Source of the DNA: M3007 sp031425035
Lineage (GTDB): Bacteria; Bacteroidota; Bacteroidia; Chitinophagales; Saprospiraceae
Direction: 5' to 3'
DNA length: 64,000 nucleotides
NCBI GenBank assembly: GCA_031425035.1
Contig: JANPIN010000053.1
Location: 46,171-110,170, forward strand
The position numbers and the translations under genes are program-made. The notes under the pieces are model-generated. The model saw only the letters and a list, made by a program, of their open reading frames with translations, was not told where the DNA came from and ran no database searches. Every line of letters begins with the position of its first letter. The stretch's first letter is position 1. This document shows, piece after piece, positions 58,456 through 64,000 of this stretch.

Positions 58456-61077
58456 TTAGAAGCGGCTGACGACGGCGAAAGGTTTTTTTACTCGTTTTAC
58501 TTCGCCGCCCGGAGAAAATAGCTCCAAATATAAGATGTAAATGCCGGGCCGGGCTCGATTCCCGTCTTCGCTGTCGCCATCCCAGCGTAATTGTCCCGTG
58601 CTGCCAATCAGTTGCTGGCGAACCAGGCGTTTAACCGGCACACCATCCGCATCAAAAATAGTGATGGTGGCTGCAAAACCTGCTTCCGGAAGGGTGTAAC
58701 GAATATCCAGGAAGTCTTCATATCCATCATTATCTGGCGACAGACGATTGATCGGTAAGTACACCAGGTCTTCCGTTGGATTAGCAGTCGTAATGCGCTG
58801 CGAATTCGGCTGGGTAGGTGTGCCGGCCGCGCCTCCACCGGATGAACGGGCCGCCGAAGTCCAGTTGCTGGCCAGATTGGTCGGCTGTTCCGGGCTAATA
58901 CGTTCCAGCGCTACTCCTTCCCGTTCACTGCTGGAAAGCAAGGCATTGTGCCAGTCCGAATTATATCTGAGCGCAGTCACCAGCAGGATCGGTTGCCCGA
59001 TTTTTCGCCAGAAAAGTATCAGGTTATCATTGTCGTCATCCAGGGAAGGCAGCAGGTTCTTGTATAAAATCTCCTCCCGGACATTGTCGAACCGATTTAA
59101 AATATCTCCTGGCAAAGCGGTGAAAACGGCATATTCCCCCGGCAGAAAAAGCCGGTCTACGGTAATGCTTACCAGGTTCAAACCACTGGTATCATTGGCG
59201 AGCAGGAATTCCGACCAGTTGAATATCTTTTGGCTGCGGTTATAAAATTCCACAAACCGGGCGCCGCCGCTCGCCGGATTGAAGAGGATTTCATTGACCA
59301 CAATATCGTTGAAATCAGGCTTTTCCGGCAGGCCAATCTGCACGCTGCCGGTGGCATCCACCATATTCCCACTACAGTCTTCCACCATTTGATTGACTTG
59401 CAAGGTATACACCACCCCGGTTTGCAGGGGTTCGGCCAATTGCAGCGTCACCATGGTCCGGTCGGCCGAGAGCAAGGTGGCACTGCTGATCGCCCGTGCC
59501 GGCTGCAACTGATATGCGCCCGGATTTTCGGCCGTCAACTGATCCAGGCCCTCCGAAAAGGTCAGGTGAATAACGGTGGCACTTTCCGGGACTGCGGCCA
59601 GCAGTTGCGGCGCGGTTTGATCCGGACTGGTTTGCAGACTGGCATTAGGCGTGCCGGGCGTTCCACCAGGGAAAGCCGGAGCGGACTGCCAGTTTTCGCC
59701 GCCCAGACAGGGGCTGTTCGGATTGATACGTTCGAGGGTCCAGCCGCCATTTTTTTTGGCCGTTTCCGTATGCCAGTCCAGTGAATACGTCACCCGATCG
59801 ATGACCAGGCCGGCGGCGGTACTCAGGGTCAGCACGTCGCCGTCATTATTGAGCGAAGGGAAGCCGGATACGCCGATCACATTCGGGAAATAGGTCTTTA
59901 AAATCGCCGCGTTGGCGGTCGTTGCCAGCACCAGATACGACTGTGGTAACAGGGTTTGCGCGGGCAATGACTGGGCGGTACCACCATCGTCGAAGCGCAG
60001 GTTGCTCAGTTCCAGGGTTTTGTCCGAGCGATTGTAGATTTCCACCCATTCCACTTCGGGCAAACCGACGGCGGGCGTAGGATCAGCCATGATTTCATTG
60101 ATGAGCAGGTCGAATTCAGCTACGGTTTCGACCTGCGCAAATTGGAAACTGGCGCTTTGAAGGGCGCTGGTATTCCCGGCTAAATCCTTTAAACCATTGA
60201 TTTGCAGCGTATACGTGTTCGTAACCAATGGGGCGGCCAGTGTAAGAAAGACCGTACGCTGGTCAGTATCCAGCATGGCCGTCGTGGGCTGCCCTACCCC
60301 ACCGCTCAGGCTATAGTTCGCCGGGTCATTTGCGGTGACCGGGTCCAGATCTTCATTAAATATGGCTTTCACCAAAGTCGCCGTCTCCGCCTGTGCTGTT
60401 TGCAAAACCGGCGCCTGCAGGTCGGGCACATCCGCTAAAATGGATAGATCATCAAAGAAAAACTTATCGGTTCGCGTTGCGGAGTACAGACAGTAAAATC
60501 CGAAAAAGCGATCAGGCCCACCGCCATAAGTCGCATCCAGCGTAACGTTTTGAAGTTGTAAAGGAGCGCCAGCGACGGCGGCTTCTATCGTCCAGGTACC
60601 CGTGGCCGACCTTTTTACGCGTAGTTGAATATCGGTAGGGTCCGTACTCACCAGGCCGGCCTGACCGGTAGCCAGGAGGGTTTTTATGGTTCCATCCTGC
60701 CGATAAAAGCGCAGGGCATCCAGGCTGCCGTTTTCGCCGATTTCCAGAAAATAGCCATTAGCGGCGGAGAGATTGGCCTGATCAGCCAGCAGGTAAATGC
60801 GCAGTAAATTGGCGGCCGAAGGTGCAAAAGCGAGGCGAAAATGCAGGTTCCAAATGGCACTATCCGCAATGAACCCGCCGACTGCCAGCGTAGATGACCC
60901 GGCAGCGGGCGCCATCAGTTGCAGTTCACCGGCTGTATTCACCACGAAATTTGCAACATCCCCTTGCCAGCTGGGGTTTTGTGAAAAATCACCGTCGGAA
61001 AAGGTATCTGTGATCTGACCGGCGGCCGAAAAATAAAGCAGCAGCAGTGGGACTATGAATAAACTCGTAAATTTCAT
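58456..61077 (-). CDS. Secreted lamin-tail/Ig-like protein with FlgD-like C-terminus
   Basis: This protein has 873 aa from the ATG at 61077 (MKFTSLFIVPLLLLYFSAAG), chosen because it opens a signal peptide; the frame runs to 61164. After an N-terminal beta-sandwich (about 20-210) it has two pairs of Ig-like plus lamin-tail domains: SbsA-type Ig around 215-310 and 490-580 (FNEDLDPVTANDPANYSLSG), with LTD modules about 315-480 (LLINEIMADPTPAVGLPEVE) and 585-745 (IVVNEILFNPASGGARFVEF). The last 100 residues are a FlgD-type Ig domain (RLSPDNDGYEDFLDIRYTLP). This design suits cell-surface or secreted nuclease/adhesion proteins and type IX-exported proteins, but no T9SS sorting tail is clear. Confidence 0.9.
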   Translation of the reverse strand: MKFTSLFIVPLLLLYFSAAGQITDTFSDGDFSQNPSWQGDVANFVVNTAGELQLMAPAAGSSTLAVGGFIADSAIWNLHFRLAFAPSAANLLRIYLLADQANLSAANGYFLEIGENGSLDALRFYRQDGTIKTLLATGQAGLVSTDPTDIQLRVKRSATGTWTIEAAVAGAPLQLQNVTLDATYGGGPDRFFGFYCLYSATRTDKFFFDDLSILADVPDLQAPVLQTAQAETATLVKAIFNEDLDPVTANDPANYSLSGGVGQPTTAMLDTDQRTVFLTLAAPLVTNTYTLQINGLKDLAGNTSALQSASFQFAQVETVAEFDLLINEIMADPTPAVGLPEVEWVEIYNRSDKTLELSNLRFDDGGTAQSLPAQTLLPQSYLVLATTANAAILKTYFPNVIGVSGFPSLNNDGDVLTLSTAAGLVIDRVTYSLDWHTETAKKNGGWTLERINPNSPCLGGENWQSAPAFPGGTPGTPNASLQTSPDQTAPQLLAAVPESATVIHLTFSEGLDQLTAENPGAYQLQPARAISSATLLSADRTMVTLQLAEPLQTGVVYTLQVNQMVEDCSGNMVDATGSVQIGLPEKPDFNDIVVNEILFNPASGGARFVEFYNRSQKIFNWSEFLLANDTSGLNLVSITVDRLFLPGEYAVFTALPGDILNRFDNVREEILYKNLLPSLDDDNDNLILFWRKIGQPILLVTALRYNSDWHNALLSSSEREGVALERISPEQPTNLASNWTSAARSSGGGAAGTPTQPNSQRITTANPTEDLVYLPINRLSPDNDGYEDFLDIRYTLPEAGFAATITIFDADGVPVKRLVRQQLIGSTGQLRWDGDSEDGNRARPGIYILYLELFSPGGEVKRVKKPFAVVSRF

Positions 61078-61190
61078 GTAAACGGATGGTTTGGCGGGCG
61101 GAAGGTACGCTATCCCTTGATTTTGCTCAATTTTGTGCATGAAAGTTCTGGCGTCAACCTCCAATTTATTTCATTATTAAAAGCAGGCCT

Positions 61191-62282
61191 ATGATGTATT
61201 TCCGTTTCCAACAAATTGAAAAACAGACGCTTATCCTGATATTATTTCTAACTATCATTCTCCTGAACGGTATTTTTTCCTGCCAAAGTGCCAGCGATCA
61301 GCCCCGTGTACGCGTCCTGCTACCACTTACCAGTCTGCGGGATGTACCAGGTGAACGGGGACGCGAAATCCGGGTGCTGGAAGTCAAAGATATGCTGACG
61401 GACCTGGGGAACGTGAGTAATTTTGAAAGCCAGTTGCGCCTTGGCGATCAACGTATTATCGCGCCCTGGATACAGGTCACCACGCGAAAAGGGGAAACCG
61501 GTTGGGTATTCTGCGGCGCCGTACTTCCCGAACCGGCGGATAAAAACTGGCTGCTTAACCAACGCATGCGCTGTTATTTCGGCGACGAGCTGACCCTCCG
61601 TCGCAACCGCTGGTGGAATACCCGGACCAGCATGGCCGATGAAACGAACTTCGCTTTGTTTTATCAGGAAGCCCTGGCGCTGCGCGACACATGTACCTAC
61701 CACCTCGCCCACCGCGCCGAGCCTAATTCCGCCGATGTACAGTCCGATTTTCTATGGCTCCGGGAAGCACTGCCAGGCTTTGTTTATCAGCGGGTAGCGC
61801 AGGGTACGCAACCTTATTTATTTACCGACTACCGCATTTTTCAAACGTACGCCAACCGGACAACCGGCCTACAGGATGATGCGCTGCTGGCCGCCTGCCT
61901 GCTGGCCTACCCGACCGACAGCATCGAATCGGTCGCTCCGGTCTGGGTGAAACAAATTGCTGAAAATGAAGTGGTTAGTCAGCTCGGATTGGGACATCAT
62001 TGGGAAATGCTGCAAATGATCGATGCCGGTTTACAACATCGGGATGGACTATTTGAAAACGAATTTCTCCGTTTGAAAGAAGCTGTTTTGGATGATATAC
62101 TGAATAAAGACATACGTTATTGGCAAGCTGAAGAGAAAATTTTGGCTGAGTTGGGTAAAATCCTGGGCAGCCAACTGACATCTCTTACGCCGGCTGACCG
62201 GACAGCGATCGAGCGGCGATGGGCGATGTTCCAGCATTCCGCCGAAAACGGCATTCCGGTAAATCTCCGTTCCGGGCAGTAA
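61191..62282 (+). CDS. SH3-like lipoprotein, unknown
   Basis: This 363-aa protein has a hydrophobic signal ending in a lipobox-like NGIFSC (Cys about 31). The region about 38-110 (RVRVLLPLTSLRDVPGERGR, WIQVTTRKGETGWVFCGAVL) looks like a bacterial SH3 domain of the type that binds cell-wall peptides. A helical C-terminal half follows (about 150-350), including IAENEVVSQLGLGHHWEMLQ. It is divergent from the lamin-tail gene and 123 nt before pgi. An envelope role is inferred; the family is not known to me. Confidence 0.75.
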   Translation: MMYFRFQQIEKQTLILILFLTIILLNGIFSCQSASDQPRVRVLLPLTSLRDVPGERGREIRVLEVKDMLTDLGNVSNFESQLRLGDQRIIAPWIQVTTRKGETGWVFCGAVLPEPADKNWLLNQRMRCYFGDELTLRRNRWWNTRTSMADETNFALFYQEALALRDTCTYHLAHRAEPNSADVQSDFLWLREALPGFVYQRVAQGTQPYLFTDYRIFQTYANRTTGLQDDALLAACLLAYPTDSIESVAPVWVKQIAENEVVSQLGLGHHWEMLQMIDAGLQHRDGLFENEFLRLKEAVLDDILNKDIRYWQAEEKILAELGKILGSQLTSLTPADRTAIERRWAMFQHSAENGIPVNLRSGQ

Positions 62283-62321
62283 AACAATTCAAAAACCAGG
62301 TCCATTCTTGCTCATTCCCTG

Positions 62322-62329
62322 TAGTTTTG
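62322..62329 (+). promoter_or_regulatory. Possible -7 box for pgi
   Basis: TAGTTTTG matches TAnnTTTG about 75 nt before the pgi ATG. No well-placed TTG upstream. Confidence 0.25.
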
Positions 62330-62405
62330 CCGCCATTCCTAAAAGGCCTTTTACCTACATCATCTCGCTGATTCCTGCATTTCAAAACCGCCAATTTTCA
62401 TCATC

Positions 62406-63710
62406 ATGGACCGCATAAAATTCGACTCTTCGCCCGCTGCTCCTTTCATTCAAGCCCACGAATGGCTGGCTATAGAACCACAGGTGACCAGCGCCGCTCA
62501 ACTCCTGCATAGCCGTCAGGGCCCCGGACGGGAATATCTCGGCTGGCTGGATTTACCCACCGCTTACGATCACGATGAACTGGTCCGGATCAAAACGGCA
62601 GCGCAAACTATTCGCGATAACAGCGAAGTACTGGTGGTGATCGGCATCGGCGGCTCCTACCTGGGCGCTAAAGCGGCCATTGAATTTTGCCAGCATAGTT
62701 TTTATAATAACCTGACCAAAGCACAGCGTCGGGGACCGGAAATTTACTTCGCCGGAACCAATCTGTCGGGCACCTATTTGCAACATTTACAGGAACTTAT
62801 CGGCGACCGTGACTTTTCGGTCAATGTAATTTCCAAATCCGGCACCACGACCGAACCGGCCGTTGCCTTTCGAATTTTCAAGAAAAAACTGGAAGCCAAA
62901 TACGGTAAAGACGGCGCCCGCAGCCGCATTTACGCGACTACCGATCGGGCGCGGGGCGCTTTGAAAACGCTGGCGAGTCAGGAAGACTACGCGACCTTTG
63001 TCGTTCCGGACGATGTGGGTGGCCGCTATTCGGTGCTCACGGCGGTCGGTCTGTTGCCTATTGCGACAGCCGGAATCGATGTGGATGCGCTGCTTCAGGG
63101 GGCTGCAGCCGGCGCTCAACAGGCTTCCGTACCGTTTGCTGATAATGACTGCTACCGCTATGCCGCCGCCCGTAACATCCTGAACCGCAAGGGTAAAGAA
63201 GTGGAGTTGCTGGTCAATTACGAACCGCGTTTTCACTACGTGGCCGAATGGTGGAAGCAACTTTTCGGCGAAAGCGAAGGCAAAGACGGCAAGGGTATTT
63301 TCCCGGCCGCCGTGGATTTCAGCTCGGACCTGCACTCGATGGGCCAGTATATTCAGGACGGACGACGTATGCTGTTTGAAACAGTGCTGGAAATTGAAAC
63401 GCCCGAGCTGGATCTGAACGTCGAAGCCGAAACCGAAGACCTCGACGGGTTGAATTACCTCACCGGCAAGACCCTGGACTACGTGAACAAAAAAGCCGCT
63501 GAAGGCACGCGCATGGCGCATACGGACGGCAATGTGCCTAATTTACGCATTATTATGCCCGCCGCCAGCCCTTACCACCTGGGCCAGTTATTCTACTTTT
63601 TTGAAAAAGCCTGCGCCGTCAGCGGTTATTTACTGGGTGTCAATCCATTTGATCAACCCGGTGTGGAGGCCTATAAAACGAACATGTTCAAGTTATTGGG
63701 TAAGAAATAA
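62406..63710 (+). CDS. pgi: Glucose-6-phosphate isomerase
   Basis: This 434-aa cytosolic enzyme interconverts glucose-6-P and fructose-6-P in glycolysis and gluconeogenesis. Sugar-phosphate-binding motifs are GIGGSYLGAKA (80-90) and SKSGTTTEPAV (143-153), with GGRYSVLTAVGLLPIATAGI and the catalytic region FSSDLHSMGQYIQDGRRMLF. The length and pattern match the shorter bacterial type found in Firmicutes and Bacteroidota. Fructose-6-P could also feed the phosphoketolase at 7078-9474. A tandem hairpin array follows the stop by about 20 nt. Confidence 0.96.
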   Translation: MDRIKFDSSPAAPFIQAHEWLAIEPQVTSAAQLLHSRQGPGREYLGWLDLPTAYDHDELVRIKTAAQTIRDNSEVLVVIGIGGSYLGAKAAIEFCQHSFYNNLTKAQRRGPEIYFAGTNLSGTYLQHLQELIGDRDFSVNVISKSGTTTEPAVAFRIFKKKLEAKYGKDGARSRIYATTDRARGALKTLASQEDYATFVVPDDVGGRYSVLTAVGLLPIATAGIDVDALLQGAAAGAQQASVPFADNDCYRYAAARNILNRKGKEVELLVNYEPRFHYVAEWWKQLFGESEGKDGKGIFPAAVDFSSDLHSMGQYIQDGRRMLFETVLEIETPELDLNVEAETEDLDGLNYLTGKTLDYVNKKAAEGTRMAHTDGNVPNLRIIMPAASPYHLGQLFYFFEKACAVSGYLLGVNPFDQPGVEAYKTNMFKLLGKK

Positions 63711-63730
63711 GGTACAACGGTAGTTCGCGC

Positions 63731-64000
63731 AAAAAAGCCGTCAGACCGCAGCTCCTCGTCCGACGGCTTTTTTGCCGTCCGACGAGTATACGCAATCCCA
63801 ATCCACCCGGAAAACAACCACCCACTAGCGGTCTGACGGCAAAAAAGCCGTCAGACCGCAGAGCCTCGTCCGACGGCTTTTTTGCCGTCCGACGAGTATA
63901 CGCAATCCCCTCCACCGCAAAAACAACCACCCACTAGCGGTCGGACGGCAAAAAAGCCGTCAGACCGCAGCTCCTCGTCCGACGGCTTTTTTGCCGTCCG
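63731..64000. repeat. Tandem ~110-bp repeat with paired hairpins, cut by window end
   Basis: Unit starts are at 63731, 63841 and 63950 (period 110 then 109 bp), so at least 2.4 copies. Each unit holds hairpin A (CTCGTCCGACGGC-TTTTTT-GCCGTCCGACGAG, one mismatch; 63755-63786, 63865-63896, 63974 onward). Each junction holds hairpin B (GGTCTGACGGC-AAAAAA-GCCGTCAGACC; perfect at 63830-63857). GC-rich stems and T6/A6 loops look terminator-like on both strands. The array lies just after pgi. Confidence 0.9.

Noticed and set aside
63731..64000. CRISPR array
   Set aside because: Whole ~110-bp units repeat including the 'spacers'; no short conserved repeat with unique spacers and no cas genes.
1..64000. 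tRNA or rRNA genes
   Set aside because: None recognised on reading either strand; a covariance-model scan was not possible here.

Overview
The window looks like a chromosomal segment of a Bacteroidota bacterium, most likely of the Saprospirales/Cytophagales type (inference from gene style, not from a marker gene). The support is: eight very long (about 800 aa) FtsX/MacB-type permeases, a 1656-aa TamB homologue, a fused E1 alpha/beta 2-oxoacid dehydrogenase, a secreted lamin-tail protein with a FlgD-like C-terminus, many short secreted or lipoprotein orphans, and a good Bacteroidota promoter (TTG, 20 nt, TAATTTTG) at 57129-57159. No rRNA, tRNA, CRISPR array or transposase was recognised.

Layout. 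(1) 1-4361: a scarred metal-efflux locus. It has the start of a His/Met-rich ORF, a cusB/cusA chimeric remnant, and a second tiny cusA-like start. Between the two cusA starts lies an AT-rich block of five small minus-strand genes (DUF6544-like, a membrane protein, SRPBCC, DHFR/RibD-like, DUF1772-like). (2) 4358-10779: a minus-strand operon of acetate kinase, phosphoketolase and a P2-type cation ATPase. The last two are joined by an ATGA overlap, and the ATPase stop overlaps the cusA-like start in the same way. (3) 11232-15489: a frameshifted heme-domain-like gene, an orphan with an in-frame TAG, and an 840-aa secreted helical protein. (4) 15512-18706: an NtrC-type sigma-54 activator, a small membrane protein and an NtrY-like kinase, divergent from (5). 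(5) 18917-43331: an HlyD-type adaptor, two MacB/LolD-type ATPases and eight tandem paralogous permeases. A class III nucleotide cyclase on the opposite strand splits the permeases four and four, and REP-like palindromes sit in several of the gaps. (6) 43416-54166: PepD dipeptidase, a 28-bp perfect inverted repeat, TamB, a coiled-coil membrane protein, then a sulfur module (TauE/SafE exporter, persulfide-dioxygenase/rhodanese, secreted DsrE-like). (7) 54178-63710: fused E1 dehydrogenase, lipoproteins and small secreted proteins, lamin-tail protein, glucose-6-phosphate isomerase. (8) 63731-64000: tandem ~110-bp hairpin repeats running off the window.

The most unusual system is region 5. One adaptor and two ATPases sit with eight complete double-FtsX permeases next to a dedicated two-component system. 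Each permease carries two copies of the (E)(V/I)G(V/I)RK loop and ends in NPVKSLR(S/N)E or a close variant. This suggests repeated duplication and diversification of MacB-like mechanotransmission modules that may share one set of ATPases (inference). In region 2, phosphoketolase and acetate kinase together give a route from xylulose-5-P or fructose-6-P to acetate plus ATP. In region 6, the three sulfur genes together suggest sulfide/persulfide oxidation and sulfite export.
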